Shown: positions 1-7,138, numbered from the stretch's first letter. The stretch is 9,380 nt of DNA from Candidatus Cellulosilyticum pullistercoris (GCA_018883705.1 JAHLFQ010000179.1:1-9380), one strand, 5' to 3'. Numbers and translations are program-made. Notes: a model not told the origin generated them from the sequence alone.

Positions 1-867
1 CTTAATTACTAAATCAACTAATCTATCACCATCAATTAAAGTGATAACTCTTGTGCCTGTCCGAGCCTTTTTAATTGCTCCCCTGGTAAATCCTGAAGTA
101 GTAATAAAGATGCCATATTCAGCTCTGTAGCTATCCATTGCTCCTCTAAATTTATCAATTTCAGGTGCTTGAACTAGACTACCATTCCAATGTTTCGCCT
201 GAATTGCTACTCTAGTAGTTCGAAAATCGTCTGTCGTAATATAGCCGTATCCGTCCAATCCACCATCATTGCTCTTTTTAACGCCAATTTTATCCGACAT
301 TTCTACGTGCATTCTGTTTACTAAAGCACGACAGAATAATTCAAACTTATAGGGATCCAAATTATTAATAGCATCAGCTATTTTTTGACGATCATCTTCA
401 TCATCAGTTTCATTATTCTTAATATCATCAGTCAATTCAGCATCTACTTCTTCATTTGTAGATACTTCTCTTTGTGATTTATTTTTATTCGTCTTAGATT
501 TTTCAGCCCATTTAGGTAATGAGCGAGAATAAACTAAATCAGATAGTTCTTTTGCGTTTCCTGAATAGTTTCTTCCTTCTTTGGTTAGAACTACCCATCC
601 TCTCTTTGGACGTGTCAAAAAGCCTGCTAAGATTAAATTAGATACAGCAAAATTATATGGAAAATCAAAAGGATGGTAAGTATTCCCCTTATCAGATGTT
701 CTAGTCTCAGTTAATACATCTTCAGGAAGATTTTCGTCATTGTTTACAATATCTTTCTTTATTCTTTTTGTACTGCCTTCCCCACCAATATTTTTAAGTT
801 CTTGAATGATTGGCAGCATTAGATAAGCTTGTTGTTCTCCACGATTTAATTTATTAAATGGCATCAT
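1..867 (-). CDS. mrr: Mrr-family (type IV) restriction endonuclease, cut by window edge
   Basis: The reading frame is open for 289 codons from ATG at 867 to the window edge. Residues 1-105 look like the Mrr N-terminal winged-helix domain. An acidic, low-complexity linker follows (about 138-160), then the Mrr nuclease domain (about 165-289). The catalytic pattern is visible: GGLDGYGYI (D205), VAIQAKHW (Q223, K225), the conserved GIFITTSGFT and ITLIDGDRL. Mrr enzymes cleave DNA carrying foreign methylation and need no partner methyltransferase; none is seen here. A good ribosome binding site (AAGGAAA, 873-879) precedes the tandem ATG ATG, and 867 is chosen as the first of the two. E. coli Mrr is about 300 residues, so little is missing. 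If the molecule is circular, the next codon (bases 9380-9378) is TAA, giving a 289-residue protein slightly short at its C-terminus. The family is clear; the modification it recognises cannot be read from sequence. Confidence 0.9.
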   Translation of the reverse strand, partial: MMPFNKLNRGEQQAYLMLPIIQELKNIGGEGSTKRIKKDIVNNDENLPEDVLTETRTSDKGNTYHPFDFPYNFAVSNLILAGFLTRPKRGWVVLTKEGRNYSGNAKELSDLVYSRSLPKWAEKSKTNKNKSQREVSTNEEVDAELTDDIKNNETDDEDDRQKIADAINNLDPYKFELFCRALVNRMHVEMSDKIGVKKSNDGGLDGYGYITTDDFRTTRVAIQAKHWNGSLVQAPEIDKFRGAMDSYRAEYGIFITTSGFTRGAIKKARTGTRVITLIDGDRLVDLVIK

Positions 868-894
868 TTTTATTTCCTTACATAAAACATTTCT

Positions 895-923
895 TATATG
901 TATTTTACTTTATTGTGTTTCAA
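895..923 (-). promoter_or_regulatory. Probable mrr promoter
   Basis: On the minus strand, TTGAAA (923-918) and CATATA (900-895) are separated by 17 bp, 28 bp upstream of the mrr start. The -35 is good and the -10 is mediocre. The -35 overlaps the middle arm of a set of alternating CAATAAA/TTTATTG repeats (909-942), so a repressor binding there would block it. Confidence 0.45.
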
Positions 924-942
924 TAAAACATTCATTTTATTG
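909..942. repeat. Three alternating inverted heptamer repeats, possible operator
   Basis: TTTATTG (909-915), CAATAAAA (921-928) and TTTTATTG (935-942) form two overlapping inverted repeats that share the central arm, with spacers of 5 and 6 bases. The left and right halves can each form a hairpin, but not both at once. They sit over the mrr -35. An operator is the simplest reading; in such AT-rich DNA chance cannot be excluded. Confidence 0.4.
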
Positions 943-949
943 CATATAA

Positions 950-974
950 AAAAGCAGCCTTCCCGGCTGCTTTT
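950..974 (-). terminator. Rho-independent terminator (bidirectional)
   Basis: AAAAGCAGCC (950-959) pairs perfectly with GGCTGCTTTT (965-974) across a 5-base loop. The minus-strand U-tract is six long and the plus-strand one four. It would stop leftward transcripts from the insertion-sequence side before they reach mrr. Confidence 0.85.
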
Positions 975-1163
975 AATCTAATTATGGAAAAATAGAATGA
1001 ATAAATCTCGTCCAATAAATAAGTGGGAGCCTATTTTGGAGGAGTAAAAAAATTAAAAGATATATTTTTCTGAGTATAGATATAGAATTATTTGGAAAAT
1101 ATAAAATATAAAATATAAAAAAATCATATGGAATAAATACATGTTTTTCAACATGCTCTTTAG

Positions 1164-1890
1164 TTATATCAAATTAATCTTTTTTGAAAAAATCCTTTGG
1201 CAAATTTTCAATTGTTTGCATAACTTTTTTATCTTCTTGAATTTCTTGCTTTGTTTTAATCTCTTTCTTATGGATAGTAATATTCTCATGGGGATGCCAC
1301 TTCCATCTATCTTTTCAAAACTAGTCTGCTTAAGCTCTTTTAATTCTAAAATTAAGTAGACCAATGCATCTATGAATTTAATATCAGGCAAGGATTCGTT
1401 CATTAGATAGAATAAATCTCCGATTATCTTGTCATCTGTATTTTGTCTTTCCTGCCAGGCCAATAGATCATAAGTTATTGCTGTAACTGCGATATAGCCA
1501 CATTGGCCGTCATAGCTTTGAACTTGAGATTTATCTAGAGCAAGATATTGCTTAGACGTCTTAAAATATGTTTCAATTTGCCATCTACGGCCATAAAGTT
1601 GGACGATTTCTTCAGGTCTAAGCTTGGTTTGAGTAGTAGCTAAAACCGAATACTTGTTCTTGCTTCCACGGTTGGAGACAAAGACCAGCTTTAATAAAAA
1701 GCTATGCCCATGATATTGAGCTTCTACTATGCTTGAATAAAGATAATGATTCCTTTTACAGATGCTTGAAGCAGCCAAACGATCATATAAATCTTTAACG
1801 CTATAGCGGCGATGGCGATAAATGTACCTTTTCAGTAATTATCCGGATAGTTTCATCCGCTATATCTTGATATATAGATTTATTAGACAT
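1164..1890 (-). pseudogene. IS4-family transposase remnant, internal deletion and frame change
   Basis: A start with its own ribosome binding site (AGGAG, 1896-1900) opens at ATG 1890 and encodes MSNKSIYQDIADETIRI, but this frame stops at about 1801. From about 1838 leftward another frame carries the C-terminal part of an IS4-type DDE transposase, running through YSVKDLYDRLAASS to the stop at 1164. It includes the family signature YGRRWQIETYFKTSK with the third catalytic acid, E. The region that should hold the first two catalytic aspartates is absent: about 17-24 N-terminal codons are joined directly to the last ~220, whereas family members are roughly twice this length. The junction lies near 1833-1842 and is out of frame, so no active enzyme can be made. 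The 204-codon stretch from a TTG at 1778 is only the intact tail, not a gene. Element ends are unclear; ATGTTTTTCA (1141-1150) and GATAAAACAT (1925-1934) are weakly inverted. Confidence 0.85.
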
Positions 1891-2173
1891 ATTTTCTCCT
1901 TTCTAACTTATTTTCTTTTTTCAAGATAAAACATCACGGTTTCTCGCATACTTGCTAGCATTGCCAACTATTGATTAAGTCTTCACTAAATCATCAAAAT
2001 AACTTACCACCAAGTACTATTATTACACTTAACCAATACCATAAAAATATAATGTCGACGTCTAAACTTAAGATTTAAAAATTCAATAAATCAAAGAAAT
2101 AGTCATAGTTGGGTTAATTAGTCTGACTAAAAATTTAACTTGATAAAGGCTCATCTCCAGCTATTATTAATTC

Positions 2174-2234
2174 AGCATGTGCATTTCAGCATTTATTTGC
2201 ACATGCAAATGCTTTTACATGTGCATGTGCAAAT
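2174..2234. repeat. Cluster of TTGCACATGCAA-type palindromic sites (candidate partition site)
   Basis: Three units occur in 61 bp. AGCATGTGCATTT lies at 2174-2186. An exact TTGCACATGCAA (2197-2208) sits inside the perfect inverted repeat ATTTGCACATGCAAAT. ACATGTGCATGTGCAAAT at 2217-2234 contains an 11/12 match on the opposite strand. The same 12-mer recurs at 2616, 7194 and 8174, the last two within the partition operon, which suggests binding by the partition RHH protein. Confidence 0.6.
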
Positions 2235-2453
2235 ATTAGCCTAAAATATGTAATACTCCAGCAATTTTAATTACCCTTTTTCTGTCAAACAATCAATACC
2301 TATCACTGAAAAGTGAAGTGTATACAGATATCTCTTACCTTTTGAAATCTGTCTTAAAGATGCTATTTAACAAGTAACTAGATATAATCATCGCCATCGA
2401 TATTATTGCTAATCTTGATTAATTCCTTGAGTTTTTACTTTAGAATTTAGATA

Positions 2454-2498
2454 CACAAAAACGTTACTCATTTTCAAGTCTAGAGTAACGTTTTTGTG
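2454..2498 (-). terminator. Strong rho-independent terminator downstream of rep (bidirectional)
   Basis: CACAAAAACGTTACTC (2454-2469) pairs without a mismatch with GAGTAACGTTTTTGTG (2483-2498), a 16-bp stem with a 13-base loop and U-runs within the 3' arm in both directions. It lies about 180 bases beyond the rep stop and probably ends the rep transcript. Confidence 0.8.
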
Positions 2499-2615
2499 CA
2501 TTCCATTTGCAATATATAAAAATTTTTCTTTTTACCTGCACCATATTATGTTTTATTGCCTTTTCACATTCAGAAATTTAATCTTGATTTTATCAGCAGG
2601 CATGGGTATTTAGGC

Positions 2616-2641
2616 TTGCACATGCAAATACACGTGCACTT
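2616..2641. repeat. TTGCACATGCAA site plus half-related ACACGTGCAC
   Basis: An exact TTGCACATGCAA (2616-2627) is followed at once by ACACGTGCAC (2630-2639), a variant of the same core. It lies about 40 bp beyond the rep stop codon. It belongs to the dispersed family also seen at 2174-2234, 7182-7247 and 8174-8216. Confidence 0.55.
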
Positions 2642-2680
2642 AAGCTACTGACACCAGCTTATACAATTCAATACGTAGCG

Positions 2681-4081
2681 CTACTTATCAGAACTAGGCA
2701 TATTCTTCTTGAGATCATTCAATCCTAATAATATCTTTCTAATATTACTTAAATCTGTTCTTTCAGAGTTAGTAATATTATGTTCTGGATCTGCGATTTT
2801 AGCCAACAACATATCTTGATAATGATTTAATTCTACATCTGTCATTGATTCGAGTGGTTTAGGTTCATTTAAAAAGCTTTGTAGAAATGTGCCTTTGTCT
2901 ACATTTTCTTCCTCTAATTTTCCCTCTCGCCTACGCTGCTCAGTATTCAAAAGTTTTAAAAAAGTCTTATCACGATCCTTGAGCAAATTTAAACTTTCTA
3001 GATATCTGTAAGTACTGATCATATTTTTTAGCTCTACGTCTGTTAGTTTCTTCTGCTCAATATCTAGACCACTTTGATTAAATGGAGTATCTTCGAAAAA
3101 TGACTTGAGATACTTCTTATTTCCTTCCTGTTTCTCTAAATGCGAAGTCCCAATTTTTTGACCAAAATATCGATCAATTGCTTCGTTTTTTTCTTTAAGA
3201 GTTAAATGATCATTAGTTTTAATATTAACAACAGCTCTTATATCAGCATCTTCAGGATTATAAATTAAGCGAGAAACACGTGCAGGCTCTTTTACCCAGT
3301 AAAAGTGGTACTTTTCAATTGTATGATTAGGACCATATTGTTTTTTTAATCGCAGATTTCTAAAGAATGGGCTTAAATCAACTAACGCAGGTTTAAGAAC
3401 ACGATTATACAGCTTGCCATTTTCGTATTTCTTTGCTTTTTTACCTTTTCGAACGGTAAATAAACCTAATTGCTCATATATCTCGTTCTCAGTAAACTCA
3501 CGCTCACCACGATACATGTTCTGCATCAATAAGCGGTACAAATTTTTCGAGTTCTGCCGCTTAATCTTTATCATTTGTTGTAAATCAAAGCGTGTATATC
3601 TGATCTGCATTGATGGATCTGTAGAACGAATTAGACCATTAAAAAGATATCTATACTCCTTGTTTACCTTTACTTCAACGTCTAGAGAGTCGGTATATAT
3701 ATTTGTGTAATCGAAAATCGGTTTTAATTGAAGATATTCACGATTTTCCTCATCGTTTTTTAAAAAACCAGTTTTAATATTTTCTAAGTGATCAAAGGTT
3801 TGAATTACTATTCTTTGAAAAGTTCGATAAGACATTGTCGTAGGCATATGAAGATATCGTTTTAGATCTTTTATCTTTATATCTACAACTGCTCCATCTT
3901 GACCTTGGAGTTGCGCAATTAGAAAGAAAAAGATATCCATCTCATACTTAGATAGGCTACTAACGCCATAATATTGCTTATTATCGTTTAGATCATTGTT
4001 ATATTTGACTAAATTTTTCTTTCTGTCAGGAAAATTTAGTAATTCCCTTATTTTTTCTTGCTCTTTTTTATTTTTGTCCAT
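2681..4081 (-). CDS. repB: RepB-type (Rep_3) replication initiator
   Basis: A 466-residue initiator that binds the iterons just upstream and starts theta replication. Residues about 35-150 form the first winged-helix domain (YYGVSSLSKYEMDIFFFLIAQ, then a basic helix around SYRTFQRIV), and about 155-265 the second (RYTRFDLQQMIKIKRQNSKNLYRLLMQ, KKYENGKLYNRVLKPALVDL). This two-domain layout is typical of Rep_3 proteins, which usually end near 300-350 residues. Here about 190 extra charged, helical residues follow. They contain two related segments: 324-382, beginning YLKSFFEDTP with LTDVEL, and 399-453, beginning FLQSFLNEPK with MTDVEL. The ribosome binding site is weak (GGTAGG, about 4087-4092), as is common for a limited initiator. 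The likely promoter overlaps an iteron, so Rep probably represses itself. The terminator at 2454-2498 would end its transcript. Confidence 0.92.
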   Translation of the reverse strand: MDKNKKEQEKIRELLNFPDRKKNLVKYNNDLNDNKQYYGVSSLSKYEMDIFFFLIAQLQGQDGAVVDIKIKDLKRYLHMPTTMSYRTFQRIVIQTFDHLENIKTGFLKNDEENREYLQLKPIFDYTNIYTDSLDVEVKVNKEYRYLFNGLIRSTDPSMQIRYTRFDLQQMIKIKRQNSKNLYRLLMQNMYRGEREFTENEIYEQLGLFTVRKGKKAKKYENGKLYNRVLKPALVDLSPFFRNLRLKKQYGPNHTIEKYHFYWVKEPARVSRLIYNPEDADIRAVVNIKTNDHLTLKEKNEAIDRYFGQKIGTSHLEKQEGNKKYLKSFFEDTPFNQSGLDIEQKKLTDVELKNMISTYRYLESLNLLKDRDKTFLKLLNTEQRRREGKLEEENVDKGTFLQSFLNEPKPLESMTDVELNHYQDMLLAKIADPEHNITNSERTDLSNIRKILLGLNDLKKNMPSSDK

Positions 4082-4115
4082 TTTAACCTACCCATTTTTT
4101 ATACTTTCGTCATTC

Positions 4116-4144
4116 ATAATACACTATTTTTTATTACCTGTGTA
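4116..4144 (-). promoter_or_regulatory. Probable rep promoter overlapping an iteron
   Basis: On the minus strand, TATTAT (4121-4116) lies 17 bp from TACACA (4144-4139), a 4/6 match to the -35 consensus. The -35 is part of the TGTGTAG unit at 4139-4150. Rep bound there would block its own promoter, the usual autoregulation of iteron plasmids. It lies 35 bp upstream of the rep start. Confidence 0.5.
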
Positions 4145-4377
4145 GTTTGAGTGAAAAATATTTAATTGCTTATAATTTTAAGCGCTCTCACTTTTTAATA
4201 ACTATGTTAAACTACACAGTTTTTATAAAAAGAAAAGTAAAGAAGCTTAAACTACACAGAAATTATGGCATTTTCGTAATTCGTTCTCTAACAAAAGGGA
4301 TTTTAGGTAAGAAATTATAAATTCTGTGTAGTTCGACTTTTTTGCATCATCAATTTTATAAAAAATGTGTAGTTTGG
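4139..4377. repeat. Five TGTGTAGTTYGA-type sites in mixed orientation next to the rep promoter
   Basis: Direct copies are TGTGTAGTTTGA (4139-4150), TGTGTAGTTCGA (4325-4336) and TGTGTAGTTTGG (4366-4377). Inverted copies of CTGTGTAGTTTAA occupy 4219-4207 and 4259-4247, exactly 40 bp apart. They share TGTGTAG with the iterons at 4453-4601 but carry a TTYGA tail. In iteron plasmids, inverted sites near the promoter usually serve autoregulation while direct ones serve initiation. Confidence 0.8.
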
Positions 4378-4408
4378 CTTTAAATACAAAAAAATGTATT
4401 AAATGACC

Positions 4409-4417
4409 TGTGGATAA
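4409..4417 (-). promoter_or_regulatory. Perfect DnaA box
   Basis: TGTGGATAA on the plus strand is the complement of the consensus DnaA box TTATCCACA. It sits between the promoter-side sites and the direct iteron array, where host DnaA would assist Rep in opening the origin. Confidence 0.85.
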
Positions 4418-4452
4418 CTCTAATATAAGCACCTTATTTTGCTCGTTAAAAC

Positions 4453-4601
4453 CCTAAATTCTGTGTAGAATGACCCTAAATTTTGTGTAGAGCAAATCAA
4501 GTTTCATGGGAGAACTAGCCTAAATTTTGTGTAGAATAGCCTAAATTTTGTGTAGAATAACCCTAAATTTTGTGTAGAATAGCCTAAATTTTGTGTAGAA
4601 T
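4453..4601 (+). repeat. Origin iteron array: six direct 21-22 bp repeats
   Basis: Units of the form CCTAAATTTTGTGTAGAAT start at 4453, 4475, 4519, 4540, 4562 and 4583. The steps are 22, 44, 21, 22 and 21 bp, two helical turns per unit. The last four are identical over 19 bases; the first has C for T before TGTGTAG and the second ends TGTGTAGAGC. One in-phase slot (about 4497-4518) holds unrelated sequence. These are the Rep binding sites of the replication origin, lying upstream of rep as expected for Rep_3 plasmids. Confidence 0.92.
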
Positions 4602-4664
4602 GACTTTTTCGAGCCCTACTCTCCCAAAGGATTACGCTTCTCTAAAGGAGAAAGGAAAAAGGTA

Positions 4665-4697
4665 TTAAAGGATATATAAAGGGTATATAAAGGATTA
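4665..4697 (+). repeat. Three AT-rich 11-mers, candidate DNA unwinding element
   Basis: TTAAAGGATAT (4665-4675), ATAAAGGGTAT (4676-4686) and ATAAAGGATTA (4687-4697) are adjacent 11-bp repeats, one helical turn each. They lie about 65 bp beyond the last iteron. Additional AAAGG words occur at 4626, 4644, 4651 and 4658. AT-rich tandem repeats beside iterons are where strand opening usually begins. Confidence 0.6.
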
Positions 4698-4699
4698 AT

Positions 4700-5206
4700 C
4701 AATTCCTTAATAGGAATCTGAACAAGTAAATACTCTAAAAATAAAGTACACAATTTTTTATTTTTGATTCGGTAATTACATCTTTTCTTATTCTGATTTT
4801 TGACTCAACTTAAAATTCTTTTTGTACAGCCATTAATATTTTAGATATAGCAATTTTTATACTCATTGCAACTACTAAACAATAGTTCAGTTAAAAGCAC
4901 ATTCATCACATATTTTATTTGCAAATAAATCGGATACATAACTATTAGCTCTTACAGATGCGTCATATTTACGTTCTAAGAGTTTAAATTAAACACTAGT
5001 ATGAACTTACTAATAAAGCCAAAAAAACCTTGTAAGGCAAGAAAAAACCTATATAGCTATAAAAAATTCGCTAATTACTCTGGCCTTAATTGATTAACTA
5101 TATTAAAAGTTGTTGTTTAAAAAACTCTACTATATTCAATCCAATATACAAATATCAACAAAAACGTATTAAATTCTCACACCACTTACTGATGATAAAA
5201 ATAAAA
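4700..5206. other. Gene-free AT-rich stretch between origin and helicase
   Basis: I see no credible gene on either strand. Minor symmetric elements are a perfect 16-bp palindrome TTTATTTGCAAATAAA (4914-4929) and GTTTAAATTAAAC (4982-4994); neither can be given a role. The stretch may contribute to the AT-rich side of the origin. Confidence 0.5.
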
Positions 5207-5234
5207 AAGGCAGAAATATTTAATTTCTGACCTT
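5207..5234 (-). terminator. Rho-independent terminator of the helicase gene
   Basis: On the minus strand, AAGGTCAGAAAT and ATTTCTGCCTT pair with one bulged base across a 5-base loop, followed by a U-rich tail of six T and five T runs. It begins 5 bases after the helicase stop codon. Confidence 0.85.
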
Positions 5235-5238
5235 CCAG

Positions 5239-7068
5239 CTAATTCAATTTTTCTAGACTTGAATAAAAATCATTAACATACGGACTAGTCTTAACCATAT
5301 TCCTTGATAAATATGATGACAGGTACATAGAGTCAACCTTTCTACACCTAGAAAGAGATACGTACAATAAGCCATTACTCCATCCCGCAGGTTGCACATT
5401 AACTCGTGAATAAGTCTGTCCCTGAGACTTGTGAATTGTAATCGCATAGCCTAATTTGAGCGGGATTTGGACATAAGATCCTATCATGGTTTTAAGATAA
5501 GCACCTTTGTCACTAGCTAAATAATCATAAACTTTCCATTCCTTTGGCTTAATGTGAATAGCTGGTCTATTTGGTGCAAACTTAACTTCCACAGAGCCGT
5601 TGTTACCAAATCCCGTAACAATACCAATGTCGCCATTATTATAATTTTCACCATTTGCGGTAGCGACAACCTGAGTACCGATCTTAAGCTCGATTTTATC
5701 AGGTACTGGCTTTTCAGAATCACTGATTTTTCTTTCCGATTCACTAATGAAAGTATGTACTGGCTCTTTGATTTGACTCAATTTTTCTCGATTAATTTTC
5801 TCCGCTGTTGCATTTCTACTAGTTAACGTAATGGCTTGATCTATTTCGTTTGTAGCAGCGTTTTTATTAAAAAACTCAATACCGCTGGCATCCCCTACAC
5901 GAATCTTGTTCAAGGCTTCAATAAAATCTGGATTATCTTGACGTACAATGTTACGGAAAATTACGGGCTTAAAGTGCCAACTAGCCCATTCATCAGAATT
6001 AAATGCATATTCTTTTCCGCCAGCAAAGTACTGTCGCTCATAATCTGTACTTACAATTGGGGGCAATTGATAAAAGTCACCTACAACAATAAGTTGAATA
6101 GGCTGCTTATTTTCCTTTTCTGCCAATCTAAGGCTTTCGCTGAGCCACTTAAATATATCTGCTCTTACCATGGAAACCTCGTCTAAAATGACTCTATGAG
6201 TGCCCCTAAGAGATTTTGGCATTGTAGTAGGATGGTCATTAATTGTATCTGTACTCAGCTTTAAATGTAACAAACGATGAATAGTTGTACCACCTACATT
6301 AACAGCGGCTCGTCCAGTTGGTGCGCAAACTCTTGTATAATCATCGTTAAATTTATGGATAATGTACTTAAGTAAGAAGCTCTTACCTGTACCAGCTGAA
6401 CCAGTTAAAAAGACATTTTCGCCCTTTTCAATTAATTCAATTGCCTTGTGTTGCTCAGCATTTAGCTTAACTTTTGACCAATCAATCTCTTCTTGACTTT
6501 CTGATAAAGCACTTCTTAGTTGCGTGTTAAAAACTTTATTAGCCTTTTTATGCTTACCTTTTTTCTCAGTAGTTTTGTATAAGCTATTTAAATAAGCAAT
6601 GGCTTTATTTTTAGAACGATAACCATAACCATTACAATTATCGACTACCTTATTTGAGCGATCGACAATAATGTATCGATCACCTTTTTTCATTTTGACC
6701 TTAACCAAAGCTAAATCTTCGAATTCATATTTTTTAGTAATATTAGCTAAGTGTATTGGTTTTTGTCTAGCAGTAACTTTTTGCGAATGGATAACTTGTT
6801 TTACTTCTATGGTTCCATTTTTCCATTCCTTTACAGCTGAATCGACATTATCTTTAATCAATTCAGCTTTTTTAGGCTTGTAGTCAAAATTAGCTTGAAG
6901 AAATTTTAAAGCCTTTTCTCGTGTTTTATATCCCCATCCATTGCAATTCTCAATGATCTCACCATTTTTACCATTTACAATAACGAAACGTCCATTATGT
7001 TCAACAATTCCTGCATCAACAGCGTTGCTATGAGTTAATTTCTTAATCTGTGTTTCCTGAACAGCCAT
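5239..7068 (-). CDS. SF1 Pif1/RecD-like DNA helicase with twin N-terminal repeats
   Basis: A 609-residue ATP-dependent helicase. The motor starts near residue 200 (NAEQHKAIELI) and has all the expected motifs: Walker A GSAGTGKS (223-230), GRAA (252-255), Walker B DEVSM (296-300), GDFYQLPP (330-337), FRNIVRQ (371-377), GYAITIHKSQGQ (540-551) and LYVSLSR (568-574). This set matches the Pif1/RecD2-like SF1B group, which moves 5' to 3'. The N-terminus holds two copies of a small module of about 35 residues (27-61 and 131-164), each centred on a (E/D)NCNGxGY motif followed by a lysine-rich helix. I do not recognise this module; its basic character suggests DNA binding. AGAGG (7074-7078) precedes ATG 7068 at good spacing. 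It is divergent from parA. A role in plasmid replication or repair is inferred from position; a conjugative relaxase domain is absent. Confidence 0.88.
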   Translation of the reverse strand: MAVQETQIKKLTHSNAVDAGIVEHNGRFVIVNGKNGEIIENCNGWGYKTREKALKFLQANFDYKPKKAELIKDNVDSAVKEWKNGTIEVKQVIHSQKVTARQKPIHLANITKKYEFEDLALVKVKMKKGDRYIIVDRSNKVVDNCNGYGYRSKNKAIAYLNSLYKTTEKKGKHKKANKVFNTQLRSALSESQEEIDWSKVKLNAEQHKAIELIEKGENVFLTGSAGTGKSFLLKYIIHKFNDDYTRVCAPTGRAAVNVGGTTIHRLLHLKLSTDTINDHPTTMPKSLRGTHRVILDEVSMVRADIFKWLSESLRLAEKENKQPIQLIVVGDFYQLPPIVSTDYERQYFAGGKEYAFNSDEWASWHFKPVIFRNIVRQDNPDFIEALNKIRVGDASGIEFFNKNAATNEIDQAITLTSRNATAEKINREKLSQIKEPVHTFISESERKISDSEKPVPDKIELKIGTQVVATANGENYNNGDIGIVTGFGNNGSVEVKFAPNRPAIHIKPKEWKVYDYLASDKGAYLKTMIGSYVQIPLKLGYAITIHKSQGQTYSRVNVQPAGWSNGLLYVSLSRCRKVDSMYLSSYLSRNMVKTSPYVNDFYSSLEKLN

Positions 7069-7103
7069 TAATGTCCCTCTATAATTTTTTCAAGCAATTT
7101 TCT

Positions 7104-7121
7104 TTTTTAAGTACTTAAAAA
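7104..7121. promoter_or_regulatory. Perfect 18-bp palindrome upstream of the helicase gene
   Basis: TTTTTAAGT is followed directly by its complement ACTTAAAAA, 36 bp upstream of the helicase start. It could be an operator in the leader or promoter region. I could not assign a convincing helicase promoter, so its relation to the transcription start is unknown. Confidence 0.35.
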
Positions 7122-7138
7122 TAAAAAATATAATCTTA

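Larger units (their letters stand above)
1937..2680. other. Gene-free stretch downstream of rep
   Basis: I see no credible coding region on either strand. It contains two clusters of the TTGCACATGCAA motif (2174-2234 and 2616-2641) on either side of a strong hairpin terminator (2454-2498). The rest is AT-rich without recognisable signals. It may serve as a plasmid site region rather than as coding DNA. Confidence 0.6.

Noticed and set aside
1141..1359. A 72-codon plus-strand ORF
   Set aside because: It is antisense to the transposase tail and is rich in Phe, Leu and Asn as expected for the complement of lysine-rich coding DNA.
1141..1934. Terminal inverted repeats of the insertion sequence (1141-1150 and 1925-1934)
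   Set aside because: The match is short and imperfect and no target duplication is visible, so I did not annotate element ends.
3414..3710. A 98-codon plus-strand ORF within rep
   Set aside because: It lies wholly antisense to the clear RepB coding frame, and it has no recognisable domain.
4247..4432. A 61-codon minus-strand ORF in the origin region
   Set aside because: It runs through Rep binding sites and a DnaA box, its composition follows the repeats, and it has no good ribosome binding site.
4453..4601. CRISPR array
   Set aside because: The repeats are 21-22 bp with almost no spacer between them and contain the same core as the rep promoter sites, so they are iterons; there are no cas genes.
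5019..5048. Hairpin CTTG/CAAG followed by A-rich DNA near 5030
   Set aside because: The stem is only 4-5 bp and no gene ends nearby, so a terminator call is not supported.
5554..6186. Two plus-strand ORFs and shorter minus-strand frames inside the helicase gene
   Set aside because: All overlap helicase motifs in the true frame and look like shadow frames.
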